Source: Firmicutes bacterium UBA4049 (lineage in GTDB: Bacteria > Bacillota > Desulfotomaculia > Desulfotomaculales > Nap2-2B). From it: a stretch of DNA of 49,175 nucleotides. Below are positions 28,535 through 37,663 of this stretch, in pieces. The stretch lies in contig DFZT01000078.1 of the NCBI GenBank assembly GCA_002382755.1, positions 1-49,175 of the forward strand. Direction: 5' to 3'. The position numbers were made by a program, and so were the translations under genes. Each line of letters starts with the position of its first letter. Position 1 is the first letter of the stretch. The notes beneath the pieces were generated by a model, which was given only the letters and a program-made list of their open reading frames with translations, had not been told where the DNA came from and made no database searches.

Positions 28535-30100
28535 TTACAACATGCCTGTTTCTATGGAATCAGGCCTGTCTTCCTTTTTTTTGATTATCGTATCAATCCT
28601 TAAAATTGCTTCGGCAACTTCTTCCGCAGCCTTAAAAGCATAAGTTTTAACCAGAACAGGATCGACTACCCCGAACTGATACATATCACAGACCTGGCCG
28701 GTGTCGCAGTCTACAGCCAGGGCATCATTGCCTGTTTCCGCCTGAAGGGAAAGAACATCGCCAACCTTCTCCAGGGAGTTAAAACCCGCGTTGGAAACAA
28801 TCTGGGCCAGGGGACGCTTTAAGGCATCCACTATGCACTCTATCCCGTAAGCTGTCATGCCCCGAAAACTGCTGCCTATTTTAGCAATCTCTTTGGCCAG
28901 GGATATTTCCAATGCGCCCCCGCCGGGAACCACACCGCCCCTGACCGCTGCTTGCACCGCTGCGGCGGCGTCCCTTGCTATGCGTTCACGCTCCCCGACC
29001 AATTCCCTGGTTGCGGCGCCTACTACCACAGTAGCTCTGGGATTTCCCGCCCCGTTATAAATCCAAACCTGTTCGTTCTTTTCATCATAGCAAACGCTGC
29101 CTGCGCTGCCAAGACAGCGGGTCAGCGAATCAATATCTTTGTTTAAGCCCGTACGCTTGATTATCCATGCCCCGGTGTGCTCGGCTGCTTTTATTAATTC
29201 GCTGCCGGCCACCCTTTCCACAGCAATTATCCCGGCGTCGGTGAATATTTCTTCGGCAATTTCACTTATTCCCCGGTCGGCCAGGACCAGCCCCACATTC
29301 ATCTCTACTATCTTATTAATATTTTCCCGGAACTGGTTTCTTAAAATTTCATTTTGTTTAACGCCCGATTCGGTGGACCGGGCTATTTCATCCACTTCTT
29401 CCGGTTCCATCGCGTCATCTATGACCAAAATCCTCGCCTTTCCAATCTTCATTGGCATCTGGCGGTTCATTCTTCCCTTGTTGACAATCACACCCATGAA
29501 GACAACGTTTTCGGCCCTTTCATCCGCCCTGATGATATCGGGAAACCTGAAATTTTCATCAAGCAGTTTTTCCTTACCGATCAGCATCGCCGCATCTACA
29601 ACCAAACCGGCAATATCCTGATAACCCCTTCCCGCGACCAGCGCAACCTGATAAACCAAAGGATCATCAAGGTTCTCTACGGGACGGGCTTTTTCTTTCA
29701 TTAATTCGAGACCTTTTTTCAGGCCCAAACGCATACCTTCAATAATCCTGGTTACAGGAACCCCCCGCACAACCTGCTCGACACCTGCGCTGACCATTGC
29801 CCCTGCCATAATTGTCGCTGTGGTTGTTCCGTCACCGACTTCCTCCTGTTGAGCCCTGGCAATATTTATTAATAACCTGGCTGCAGGATGATTAGCCTCC
29901 ATCTGTGTTAAGATAGTTACACCGTCGTTAGTGATTATTACATCCCCGTACTTATCCACTAACATTGTATCCAGGCCTTTCGGCCCCAATGTCCCTTCAA
30001 CTGCAGAAGAAATCGAACGAATAGCGTTTGAATTAGTTACCAATGCCGCCATCCGCTCTTCCACTTCTGCTCCGCCGCTTGCCTGCTGTTTAAGGTTCAA
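28535..30100 (-). CDS. Group III (archaeal/thermosome-like) chaperonin
   Basis: A 521-residue chaperonin whose motifs follow the CCT/thermosome type and not GroEL: GTLGPKGLD at 36-44, NDGVTIL at 58-64, VGDGTTTAT at 88-96 with catalytic Asp90, PGGGALEISLA in the equatorial return strand, and a C-terminal VVDPVLVKTYAFKAAEEVAEAILRID matching the thermosome pattern. Such chaperonins need no GroES because the apical lid is built in. Bacterial group III members are known in a few Firmicutes such as Carboxydothermus, where they also lie in the dnaK operon. Here a TTG start follows AAGGAGG and overlaps the hrcA stop by four bases, so it is expressed with the heat-shock repressor. Confidence 0.93.
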   Translation of the reverse strand: MNLKQQASGGAEVEERMAALVTNSNAIRSISSAVEGTLGPKGLDTMLVDKYGDVIITNDGVTILTQMEANHPAARLLINIARAQQEEVGDGTTTATIMAGAMVSAGVEQVVRGVPVTRIIEGMRLGLKKGLELMKEKARPVENLDDPLVYQVALVAGRGYQDIAGLVVDAAMLIGKEKLLDENFRFPDIIRADERAENVVFMGVIVNKGRMNRQMPMKIGKARILVIDDAMEPEEVDEIARSTESGVKQNEILRNQFRENINKIVEMNVGLVLADRGISEIAEEIFTDAGIIAVERVAGSELIKAAEHTGAWIIKRTGLNKDIDSLTRCLGSAGSVCYDEKNEQVWIYNGAGNPRATVVVGAATRELVGERERIARDAAAAVQAAVRGGVVPGGGALEISLAKEIAKIGSSFRGMTAYGIECIVDALKRPLAQIVSNAGFNSLEKVGDVLSLQAETGNDALAVDCDTGQVCDMYQFGVVDPVLVKTYAFKAAEEVAEAILRIDTIIKKKEDRPDSIETGML

Positions 30101-31164
30101 AAACGGACCTCCTTGTCGACAAGGCCTTTGAAAATGTTTTCCAGGGCAAAGGAGAGTTTTCTGGTCATATATTCAACCACGCTGATTACTTTGGCATAAT
30201 CCATCCTGGTAGGCCCCAGCACGCCAAGCGAGCCGATTGTCTGGCCTTTCACGCCATAGATGGCCATTACCATACTGCAGTCCTGCATTCCCTGATAGCT
30301 TATTTCACCGCCGATACGGACGGTGACGCCGGAAGCGGAAGGGTCAGCGGCCATCAGATTGGAAAGCAGATTTTCCTGCTCCAACAAACCCAAAAGTGTT
30401 TTTAACTTTTCCACGTTTTGAAACTCGGGCTGATTCAAAATATTAAATAAACCGCCCAAGTATATTTTATCGTCATTATCTGAAGCCAGGCTGAATCTTA
30501 ATACATCCAGAACCATATCAAGCGTTCGTCTGTAGCGGGCAAGTTCAATGTAAATTTCCTTAATCAGGGTATTCTTAATACTCTCCATTGTGAAACCGGA
30601 AAGTTTTGCATTTAAAACTGCGGAAATTGCCGCCAGGTCGTTGCCTGTAATACTGCCGGGCACTTCGATCATCCTGTGCTGGACGATTCCGTTATCCATG
30701 ACGGCAATCAGTATTGCCCGTTCCTTATCCATTCCGATAAGCTGTATATTCTTAAAAGAGCTGAAACCCATTTTCGGTTTCTGGACAACAGCCGTATAGC
30801 TGGTTAACTGCGAGAGCAGCTGGCCGGTAATATGTATTACCTGCCCCACATCATCAATTTTAGAGCGGTATTCACGTTGGATTAAATCCTCCTCGTTAAA
30901 AGAAAGCTCTTCCTTTTGCATAAGACAGTCGACGTAATAGCGGTAGCCCCGCTCGGTCGGAATCCGTCCTGCAGAGGTATGCGGCTGTTCAAGAAAACCC
31001 ATTTCCTCTAAATCAGCCATTTCATTTCGGATTGTTGCGGGGCTGACACCCAGTCCGTATTTACGTGCAATCGTCCTGGAGCCTACCGGCTCCGCGGTTG
31101 TAATATAATCTTTAATTACGGCCTGAAGGATGCGCTTCTTTCGATTATCAAGTTCAAAACCCAT
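30097..31164 (-). CDS. hrcA: Heat-inducible transcription repressor HrcA
   Basis: Represses class I heat-shock genes by binding CIRCE. The 355-residue protein has an N-terminal winged helix (ILQAVIKDYITTAEPVGSRTIARKYGLGVSPATIRNEMADLEEMGFLEQPHTSAGRIPTERGYR-type sequence over residues 12-75). A GAF-like domain and a C-terminal dimerisation part follow, including GSLGVLGPTRMDYAKVISVVEYM. It starts with ATG behind GAGAGGTG. It is the first gene of its own operon and has a perfect CIRCE directly upstream, so it is autoregulated. Confidence 0.98.
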   Translation of the reverse strand: MGFELDNRKKRILQAVIKDYITTAEPVGSRTIARKYGLGVSPATIRNEMADLEEMGFLEQPHTSAGRIPTERGYRYYVDCLMQKEELSFNEEDLIQREYRSKIDDVGQVIHITGQLLSQLTSYTAVVQKPKMGFSSFKNIQLIGMDKERAILIAVMDNGIVQHRMIEVPGSITGNDLAAISAVLNAKLSGFTMESIKNTLIKEIYIELARYRRTLDMVLDVLRFSLASDNDDKIYLGGLFNILNQPEFQNVEKLKTLLGLLEQENLLSNLMAADPSASGVTVRIGGEISYQGMQDCSMVMAIYGVKGQTIGSLGVLGPTRMDYAKVISVVEYMTRKLSFALENIFKGLVDKEVRF

Positions 31165-31182
31165 CGAGGTACACCTCTCTTG

Positions 31183-31209
31183 TTAGCACTCCCATATATT
31201 GAGTGCTAA
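31183..31209 (-). promoter_or_regulatory. CIRCE operator
   Basis: TTAGCACTC-N9-GAGTGCTAA, a perfect match to the controlling inverted repeat of chaperone expression, lies about 20 bases upstream of the hrcA start and just downstream of its promoter. HrcA would bind here and shut off hrcA-chaperonin-grpE-dnaK-dnaJ. Confidence 0.97.
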
Positions 31210-31218
31210 CACAATTTA

Positions 31219-31247
31219 AAAATACCATTTCGCATTGCGAATGTCAA
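31219..31247 (-). promoter_or_regulatory. Sigma-A promoter of the hrcA-dnaK operon
   Basis: On the minus strand TTGACA (31247-31242) and TATTTT (31224-31219) are 17 bases apart. CIRCE begins nine bases downstream of the -10 element. The spacer contains a 13-base palindrome, TTCGCA-T-TGCGAA (31229-31241). Confidence 0.75.
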
Positions 31248-31277
31248 GGGTAACCAATTACAGGTAATCAATCATTG

Positions 31278-32414
31278 CTAAACAAATTCTACAAATACCT
31301 GATTGGAAACCGACAATCCTTTCCTGGTCAGACGGATGATTTCACCGTTATATTCAAGAAGTTTTAATTTGGCAAATTTTTCTATCTGCCGCGGGTAAAC
31401 TTCCTCCAATCTTTTCCCAAACCGCAAAGCAAATTCGTTTAAGTTAATCCCTTTTATCAGGCGTAAACCTAAGATAACCGTTTCGGCCATTCTTATTCGC
31501 TGCGAAAGCGTTTCACTCTCAGCTTCCGCTGATTTTCCTCCGTTTATCCTCTGAATATATTTTTCCAGGCTTTTTTCATTGCCAAACCTGCGATTATTAA
31601 GATATGAATAAGCGGCGGGCCCCAGGCCAAGGTAAGGCAGATTGCGCCAGTAAAGCAGGTTATGACGGCATTGCCGGCCCGGCAGGGCAAAATTTGAGAT
31701 CTCATAATGTTCAAAACCTGCTGCAGCAAGAACATCAATTGTCTTTTCATACATTTTCAGTCCGGTTTCCTCTTCCAGAGCGTCCAGTTCCCCGTTTTTG
31801 ATCCTTTCATCAAGGGGGACGCCTTCAGACAGGTGTAAACCATAGGCGGAAATATGTTCCGGTAATAGTTCGATTACTCGCTGGAGACTTTCGATCCATT
31901 CGCCCAGAGTCTGGCCCGGAATACCAAAGATTAAATCAATGCTAATATTTTTAAAACCCGCCTGCCTGGCTGAACGGACGGCATCCTGCACATCCGAAAA
32001 TGAATGTTTTCTGCCTAAAAGTTTTAACAACCGCCCCTGGCAGGCCTGTGCGCCGATACTCAACCGGTTGACACCCGCCCGGTTCAGGAATTCAAGTTTT
32101 TGCCTGCCGATAGTTCCGGGATTGGCTTCCAGGCTGATCTCGGCGCCGGGAAGAAGATCAAAGTAAAATAAGCACTTTTTTATAACAAACGAGATTTCTT
32201 CCTTTTTCAGGCATGTCGGGGTGCCCCCTCCGATATATAAACTTTCAACCTGTTTATAACTACCAGGTATCTTTTTGCCTCTCATCTTAACTTCTTTAAT
32301 TATAGCCTCCAGATAGGCCCGGACTTTGTCCGGTTCCCACAGGTAGGACACAAAGTCACAATATGAACACTTTCCAAGACAAAAAGGAACATGAATATAA
32401 ATGCCTAAAGCCAT
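31278..32414 (-). CDS. hemW: Radical SAM heme chaperone HemW
   Basis: Binds heme and an iron-sulfur cluster and is thought to deliver heme to respiratory proteins. MALGIYIHVPFCLGKCSYCDF gives CX3CX2C followed by Asp-Phe; true coproporphyrinogen dehydrogenase (HemN) has a fourth cysteine there. YIGGGTPT, SLEANPGT, RLSIGAQ and DLIFGIPGQT follow, then a C-terminal winged-helix-like domain. The ATG at 32414 is preferred (GGGAG eight bases upstream) giving 378 residues. The frame continues to 32525 without start signals. It lies upstream of hrcA, its usual Firmicute neighbour. Confidence 0.93.
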   Translation of the reverse strand: MALGIYIHVPFCLGKCSYCDFVSYLWEPDKVRAYLEAIIKEVKMRGKKIPGSYKQVESLYIGGGTPTCLKKEEISFVIKKCLFYFDLLPGAEISLEANPGTIGRQKLEFLNRAGVNRLSIGAQACQGRLLKLLGRKHSFSDVQDAVRSARQAGFKNISIDLIFGIPGQTLGEWIESLQRVIELLPEHISAYGLHLSEGVPLDERIKNGELDALEEETGLKMYEKTIDVLAAAGFEHYEISNFALPGRQCRHNLLYWRNLPYLGLGPAAYSYLNNRRFGNEKSLEKYIQRINGGKSAEAESETLSQRIRMAETVILGLRLIKGINLNEFALRFGKRLEEVYPRQIEKFAKLKLLEYNGEIIRLTRKGLSVSNQVFVEFV

Positions 32415-32753
32415 TGGAAACACTCCCGGATAATTAAAGTCTATAGCTTTTCCGGACTGGACAGCTCCTGCCCTAAAAAGATTATACCAATATTTTATCA
32501 TTCCTTGTAGGGGATACATAAACACTATCAGGCACGGAAGAAATTTTGCATAAGCTTACCCGTGCTGGTTATATTCCCTGAAACTTTTATATATATATAT
32601 TATTGTCAATGAATACCAAATTAGGCGCGGGCTGTTGATTAAGAATCTTACAATGTATAAATGTAAAGTTGACATCGGGGCAAATAGGGGGGATGCCTCA
32701 GGCAACCTTTTAAGTACCCTATACAAAATTCAAAAAAGGAGGGAAGCAAAGCT
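32415..32753. other. Divergent intergenic region hemW / spoIVA
   Basis: Contains a short AT alternating run near 32588-32601 and, in the spoIVA leader, a small hairpin (GGATGCC / GGCAACC region, about 32691-32707). A sporulation sigma-E promoter is expected for spoIVA but no convincing match could be picked by eye. The strong site GGAGGG precedes the spoIVA start. Confidence 0.4.
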
Positions 32754-34232
32754 ATGGAAAAGCAGGATATTTTTCGCGATATCGCGGAACGCACCGGCGG
32801 AGATATTTATTTAGGCGTAAGCGGCGGTGTGCGCACCGGCAAATCAACTTTTGTCAAAAGGTTTATGGAATTATTGGTAATTCCTAATATAAAGGACCAA
32901 TACGATCGGGAGAGGGCAAAAGATGAATTGCCTCAAAGCAGCGCCGGCAGGACCATTATGACCACTGAACCAAAATTTGTTCCTGATGAGGCAGTGGAAA
33001 TCACTATCGCGCCGGGTATTCAAGTAAAGATACGCATGGTTGACTGCGTTGGCTACCGTGTTGAAGGAGCGCTTGGTTATGAAGAGAAAGAGGAGCCGCG
33101 CATGGTTTCGACTCCATGGATTGAGGAGCCGATTCCCTTTCAGGAAGCCGCAGAAATTGGAACCCGAAAGGTTATTTCAGAACATTCGACTATAGGTATC
33201 GTGATTACAACTGACGGAACAATTACGGACATCCCGCGGGAAAACTATGTGGACGCGGAAGAAAGAGTAATTTCAGAACTCAAGGATATTAACCGCCCCT
33301 TTCTGGTGCTTCTAAACAGTGTACAGCCGGAAGCGCCGGAAACAGTTGAACTTTCAGAAGAACTGAGCAATAAATATGACCTGCCTGTGATTCCCGTAGA
33401 CTGCTTACAGATGACACAGCAGGACGTCTTATACATCCTTGAAAAAATACTTATGGAATTTCCGGTTAATGAGGTTAATATTTCTTTGCCCCAATGGGTT
33501 GAAGAACTTGATTCCCAGCATTGGCTGCGCCGCAGCTTTGAAGATTCCGTACATCAGGCAATTCAGGATGTAAGGCGCCTGCGTGATGTAAATGGGGCAG
33601 TGGAGCATCTTGCCGGTTATGATTTTATCGAGCAGGTCAAGTTAAACAGGATGGACATGGGTACAGGCGTCGCCGCTGTTATCATAACTTCACCCGCCGA
33701 ACTTTTTTACCGCGTTTTAAGTGAAGAAACAGGATTAAAGGTAGAGGGTGAACATGATTTGCTGCACCTGCTTAAAGAACTTGTAATATCCAAACATGAG
33801 TTTGACAAAGTAGCGGACGCGCTGCGGGAGGTCTATGAAATGGGCTACGGCATGGTGCTGCCGAGCCTGTCGGATATGACTCTGGATGAACCACAGCTTA
33901 TCCGTCAGGGAAGCCGGTTTGGCGTCAAGCTAAAGGCCAGTGCGCCGTCGGTTCATATGATCAGGGCAGACATAACCGCTGAGATAACCCCAATCATAGG
34001 AACTGAAAGGCAATGTGAAGAACTGGTGCGCTATATGCTCTCCGAGTTCGAAGAAAGCCCCAAGAAAATCTGGGAGTCTGAAATATTCGGCAAATCTGTA
34101 CATGAACTGGTCAGGGAAGGCATTCAAAATAAGCTCCAGCGCATGCCGGAAAACGCCCAGGTGAAATTGCAGGATACCGTACAAAGAATCGTCAATGAGG
34201 GAAGCGGAGGATTAATCTGTATAATCATCTGA
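32754..34232 (+). CDS. spoIVA: Stage IV sporulation protein A, spore-coat ATPase
   Basis: Forms the basement layer of the spore coat by ATP-driven polymerisation on the forespore. The 492 residues equal the Bacillus subtilis length. The N-terminal P-loop is GVRTGKSTFVKRFME, with ELPQSSAGRTIMTTEPKFVP (Walker-A proximal and sensor region) and MVDCVGYRVEGALGYE next. The C-terminal GIQNKLQRMPENAQVKLQ and IVNEGSGGLICIII end matches the membrane-surface/SpoVM-interacting part. It starts with ATG behind AAAGGAGGG. It is monocistronic with a strong terminator and is diagnostic for endospore formation. Confidence 0.98.
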   Translation: MEKQDIFRDIAERTGGDIYLGVSGGVRTGKSTFVKRFMELLVIPNIKDQYDRERAKDELPQSSAGRTIMTTEPKFVPDEAVEITIAPGIQVKIRMVDCVGYRVEGALGYEEKEEPRMVSTPWIEEPIPFQEAAEIGTRKVISEHSTIGIVITTDGTITDIPRENYVDAEERVISELKDINRPFLVLLNSVQPEAPETVELSEELSNKYDLPVIPVDCLQMTQQDVLYILEKILMEFPVNEVNISLPQWVEELDSQHWLRRSFEDSVHQAIQDVRRLRDVNGAVEHLAGYDFIEQVKLNRMDMGTGVAAVIITSPAELFYRVLSEETGLKVEGEHDLLHLLKELVISKHEFDKVADALREVYEMGYGMVLPSLSDMTLDEPQLIRQGSRFGVKLKASAPSVHMIRADITAEITPIIGTERQCEELVRYMLSEFEESPKKIWESEIFGKSVHELVREGIQNKLQRMPENAQVKLQDTVQRIVNEGSGGLICIII

Positions 34233-34260
34233 AAGCCGGTCACAGACCGGCTTTTTTTTT
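34232..34260 (+). terminator. Rho-independent terminator of spoIVA
   Basis: AAAGCCGGTC and GACCGGCTTT form a 10-bp stem with a three-base loop and a run of T, starting at the last base of the stop codon. Confidence 0.95.
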
Positions 34261-34268
34261 AAAAATTA

Positions 34269-34297
34269 TTGCTTATTTTAAAGTGCGGAGATAAAAT
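34269..34297 (+). promoter_or_regulatory. Sigma-A promoter of hom-thrC-thrB
   Basis: TTGCTT (34269-34274) and TAAAAT (34292-34297) are separated by 17 bases and lie 45 bases before the hom start. The leader is too short for a T-box. Confidence 0.55.
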
Positions 34298-34341
34298 AAC
34301 ACCATATTCTTTCATTTATAGCAATTTTGGAGGCGGTAATT

Positions 34342-35637
34342 TTGGAAAACACGATTAAGGTTGGCCTTCTTGGGCTGGGTACCGTAGGAAAAGGTGTTTA
34401 CCGTCTTCTTACCGGAAATTCCGAAAATATCAGCCAAAAGATCTGTACAGATTTGGAAATAGCCGGCATTCTGGTGCGCGACCTTGCAAAACCAAGGGAA
34501 ATACCGGTTAATCAGGAACTCTTAACTGACCGTTTTAACGATCTGATTGACAATCCCGGTATAGATATAATCGTTGAAGTAATGGGCGGTATCCACCCCG
34601 CTTTAGAATATGTTACACAAGCTTTAAGAAAAAGAAAATGCGTGGTCACCGCCAACAAAAACCTGATTGCCCTTCATGGAAAAGAATTGTTTGAAGCCGC
34701 CCGGGAAAATCAGGTCGATCTGCTTTTTGAAGGAAGCGCCGGAGGCGGGATACCGATTATCAGGCCTTTAAAACAATGCCTTGCCGCAAACCGCCTTCAG
34801 AAGATAATGGGCATTATCAATGGCACAACTAACTATATTTTGACTAAAATGGCGCTGGAAGGTAAAAGCCTTTCCCTTGCTTTAAGCGAAGCCCAGGCTA
34901 AAGGTTATGCGGAATCGGATCCCGCCTCTGACATTGAGGGGTTGGACGCCGCCTATAAACTTTCCATTTTGGCCTCCATTGCCTTTAACAGCAGGGTAAA
35001 ACTCGAAGATATTCATATAGAAGGAATTAATAACATTAACGAACGTGATATTATATACGCGAAAGAACTCGGTTACATCATCAAGCTGCTGGGCATCGCC
35101 AAAGACACGGATGAAGGAATTGAGGCAAGGGTACATCCCACTTTTATCCCGGCAGGGCATCCTCTTTCAGCGGTCAATGATGTTTTTAACGCTATCTTTG
35201 TACAGGGAGACGCAATAGGCGAAACCATGTTCTACGGAAGAGGAGCGGGTGAAATGCCTACCGCCAGCGCCGTCGTAGCAGATGTGATGGACGCAGCCCG
35301 GAACCTTTTAAACGGCGTGGCAGGATCTGTCGGATGTACATGCTATGAACAAAAATCAGTTTTGCCAATCGGCTTTGTAGAGAGTAAATATTATTTGCGC
35401 ATGCAGGTGGCGGACCGGCCCGGTGTCCTTGCCTCCATAGCATATGCGTTTGGAGATAAAGGAGTCAGCCTTGCCTCAGTCATTCAAAAAAATACAGACG
35501 GCAAATTGGCCGAGCTTGTTATGATTACTCACCAGGTTAAGGAACAAAACCTGCGGGACGCTTTAACAATTATTGAAAATTTATCCGCAGTAGACGAAAT
35601 AAGCAATGTAATTCGTGTGGAGGGAGAAAATATTTAA
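34342..35637 (+). CDS. hom: Homoserine dehydrogenase
   Basis: Reduces aspartate semialdehyde to homoserine. The 431-residue protein has an N-terminal nucleotide loop (KVGLLGLGTVGKGVYRLL), the catalytic region VTANKNLIALHGKELF, GSAGGGIPIIRPL, IMGIINGTTNYILTKM, and GLDAAYKLSILASIAF. A C-terminal ACT domain (YYLRMQVADRPGVLASIAYAFGDKGV) probably mediates threonine feedback. TTG at 34342 is preferred with GGAGG about seven bases upstream; the frame from a TTG at 34327 overlaps that site. The stop abuts the thrC start. Confidence 0.96.
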   Translation: MENTIKVGLLGLGTVGKGVYRLLTGNSENISQKICTDLEIAGILVRDLAKPREIPVNQELLTDRFNDLIDNPGIDIIVEVMGGIHPALEYVTQALRKRKCVVTANKNLIALHGKELFEAARENQVDLLFEGSAGGGIPIIRPLKQCLAANRLQKIMGIINGTTNYILTKMALEGKSLSLALSEAQAKGYAESDPASDIEGLDAAYKLSILASIAFNSRVKLEDIHIEGINNINERDIIYAKELGYIIKLLGIAKDTDEGIEARVHPTFIPAGHPLSAVNDVFNAIFVQGDAIGETMFYGRGAGEMPTASAVVADVMDAARNLLNGVAGSVGCTCYEQKSVLPIGFVESKYYLRMQVADRPGVLASIAYAFGDKGVSLASVIQKNTDGKLAELVMITHQVKEQNLRDALTIIENLSAVDEISNVIRVEGENI

Positions 35638-36693
35638 ATGGACTGGCCAGGAGTTATTGAAAGCTACCGCGATTTCTTGCCCGTAACAGAAAAAACACCG
35701 ATAATCACTTTAAATGAAGGTAACACGCCTCTTATTAAGGCCCGCAAGCTGGATTCTTTGGCCGGCGCTAAAGTTTATTTTAAATTTGAGGGATTAAACC
35801 CAACCGGCTCCTTTAAGGACAGAGGCATGGTAATGGCAGTTGCCAAAGCAATTGAGGAAGGATCGCGTACTGTAATCTGCGCTTCAACAGGAAACACTTC
35901 CGCATCCGCCGCGGCTTACGCCGCCCGTGCCGGCCTGCGCTGTGTCGTGCTGATTCCGGAAGGGAAAATTGCGGCCGGGAAACTGGCCCAGGCCTTGATT
36001 TACGGGGCAAAAGTAGTCGCTGTCGACGGGAATTTCGATCAGGCTTTACAGATAGTCCGGGATATTACCGACAGGCATCCTATTACGTTAGTCAATTCTG
36101 TAAACCCATATCGTATTGAGGGCCAGAAAACAGCGGCTTTTGAAGTCTGCGACAGACTAAGACAGGCGCCCGATTACCTGGCCATTCCAGTAGGCAATGC
36201 CGGTAATATAACAGCATATTGGAAAGGTTTTTGCGAGTACGCCGGCTGTGGAAAAGTAAATTCCAAACCCAAAATGATTGGTTTTGAAGCTGAAGGCGCC
36301 GCCGCGATAGTTAAAGGAAGAGCAATTGAAAAACCGGAAACTATTGCAACAGCAATTAGAATCGGCAATCCCGCCAGCTGGCGGGGGGCTGTTGACGCGG
36401 CGACTAATTCAGGCGGCTTGATTGATTTCGTCACTGATGAGGAAATCCTCCATGCATATAAGTTGCTTGCGGGAATGGAAGGGTTGTTTGTGGAACCAGC
36501 CTCAGCAGCTTCCGTAGCCGGAGTTCTCAAGTTGGCTGCCGGAAACTTCTTTCAGCCGGACAATAAAATCGTCTGCGTTCTCACCGGCCATGGATTAAAA
36601 GACCCTGATACAGCAATTAACAGCATTTCCAATCAGCCGCTTCAAGTTCCTGCAGAAATAAATGCTGTTGAAAAAATCATCCTGGAGGAATAA
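35638..36693 (+). CDS. thrC: Threonine synthase (PLP)
   Basis: Converts O-phosphohomoserine to threonine with pyridoxal phosphate. The 351-residue protein shows [32 protein letters not shown] with the PLP lysine, [37 protein letters not shown] (phosphate loop) and [11 protein letters not shown]. This is the short thrC class typical of Firmicutes. The ATG follows the hom stop with no gap, and the 3' end overlaps the ribosome binding site of thrB, so translation of the three genes is coupled. Confidence 0.97.
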   Translation: MDWPGVIESYRDFLPVTEKTPIITLNEGNTPLIKARKLDSLAGAKVYFKFEGLNPTGSFKDRGMVMAVAKAIEEGSRTVICASTGNTSASAAAYAARAGLRCVVLIPEGKIAAGKLAQALIYGAKVVAVDGNFDQALQIVRDITDRHPITLVNSVNPYRIEGQKTAAFEVCDRLRQAPDYLAIPVGNAGNITAYWKGFCEYAGCGKVNSKPKMIGFEAEGAAAIVKGRAIEKPETIATAIRIGNPASWRGAVDAATNSGGLIDFVTDEEILHAYKLLAGMEGLFVEPASAASVAGVLKLAAGNFFQPDNKIVCVLTGHGLKDPDTAINSISNQPLQVPAEINAVEKIILEE

Positions 36694-36694
36694 A

Positions 36695-37597
36695 GTGATT
36701 CGAGTACAGGTTCCGGCCACCACGGCCAACCTGGGTCCTGGTTTTGACTGCCTGGGAATGGCCTTGAAGCTGTATAATATTGTTGAGATGCAGAGGATCA
36801 ACTCCGGCCTTCATATAGAAGTACACGGAGAAGGAAGCCGGGATATCGCCCGCAACGAAAAGAATATTGTATACCAAGCCGCGATGCTGCTTTTTGAACA
36901 GGCGGGAAAAAGACCGGAAGGACTAAAGATAAGACTGACCAACAATATCCCGATAGCACGGGGCTTAGGAAGCAGCGCTGCGGCAATTATAGGCGGTCTT
37001 ATCGCGGCAAACACTTTGGTTAGCGGAAATCTTTCCCAGAAAGAAATTCTTGCCCTGGCCACAACTCTGGAAGGCCATTCCGACAACGTTGCTCCCGCCT
37101 TGCTGGGCGGTATTGTTGTTTCAGTACCCGTAGAGGGTGATATCAAGTATATGAAAATTAACCCACCGCCTGGTTTAAAGGTAATCATGGCTATACCGGA
37201 TTTTTTTGTAATGACGAAAAGAGCCAGGGAAATACTTCCCCAGCAGGTAAGCCTGCAGGATACCGTCTTTAACCTGGGCCGGCTGGCCTTGCTTATAGCA
37301 GCGTTATCTCAGAGCGACTTCAACATGCTTTCAACTGCAATGGAGGATCGTATACACCAGCCATATCGTTCCAACTTGGTTCCCGGCCTGAAAAAAGTTC
37401 TTGCCGCGGCAAAGCTTGCCGGCGCCAGGGGAGTATGCATAAGTGGAGCGGGCCCAAGCCTGTTAGCCCTTTCTGACAACAATTTTGAATCAATTGCCCA
37501 GGCAATGAAAGACACATTCAAACAAAACGGGGTTCACGCCCGTTCTTTAATACTTGAACCAGGACCAATCGGCGCAACAACCCTTGAATTAAAATAA
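36695..37597 (+). CDS. thrB: Homoserine kinase
   Basis: GHMP-family kinase of about 300 residues that phosphorylates homoserine, feeding thrC. VQVPATTANLGPGFDCLGMAL begins the protein, PIARGLGSSAAAIIGGL is the phosphate loop, and GARGVCISGAGPSLLAL is motif 3. GTG at 36695 is chosen, six bases after GGAGG and directly after the thrC stop; the frame from 36662 has no start signal. It closes the hom-thrC-thrB operon and is followed by a large perfect palindrome. Confidence 0.97.
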   Translation: MIRVQVPATTANLGPGFDCLGMALKLYNIVEMQRINSGLHIEVHGEGSRDIARNEKNIVYQAAMLLFEQAGKRPEGLKIRLTNNIPIARGLGSSAAAIIGGLIAANTLVSGNLSQKEILALATTLEGHSDNVAPALLGGIVVSVPVEGDIKYMKINPPPGLKVIMAIPDFFVMTKRAREILPQQVSLQDTVFNLGRLALLIAALSQSDFNMLSTAMEDRIHQPYRSNLVPGLKKVLAAAKLAGARGVCISGAGPSLLALSDNNFESIAQAMKDTFKQNGVHARSLILEPGPIGATTLELK

Positions 37598-37619
37598 ATA
37601 ATCTAAAGGGACATCAAGA

Positions 37620-37649
37620 AGGAACCCTTCCCAATTGGGAAGGGTTCCT
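37620..37649 (+). terminator. Long perfect palindrome after thrB (probable terminator)
   Basis: AGGAACCCTTCCC and its exact complement flank AATT, giving a 30-base perfect palindrome 22 bases past the thrB stop. The stem is strong but the following sequence (ATATGTTAGG) is not a good U-tract, so termination is likely but not certain. Confidence 0.65.
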
Positions 37650-37663
37650 ATATGTTAGGTTTC

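Noticed and set aside
32415..32525. 37-residue N-terminal extension of HemW
   Set aside because: The family starts at IYIHVPFC; ATG 32414 has a ribosome binding site and the extension does not resemble the family.
32655..32757. Possible small ORF in the spoIVA leader
   Set aside because: Open only by chance in a short stretch, no ribosome binding site, and it overlaps the spoIVA start region.
34261..34341. T-box or other riboswitch ahead of hom
   Set aside because: The leader between promoter and start is only about 45 bases, too short for a T-box, and no conserved motif is visible.
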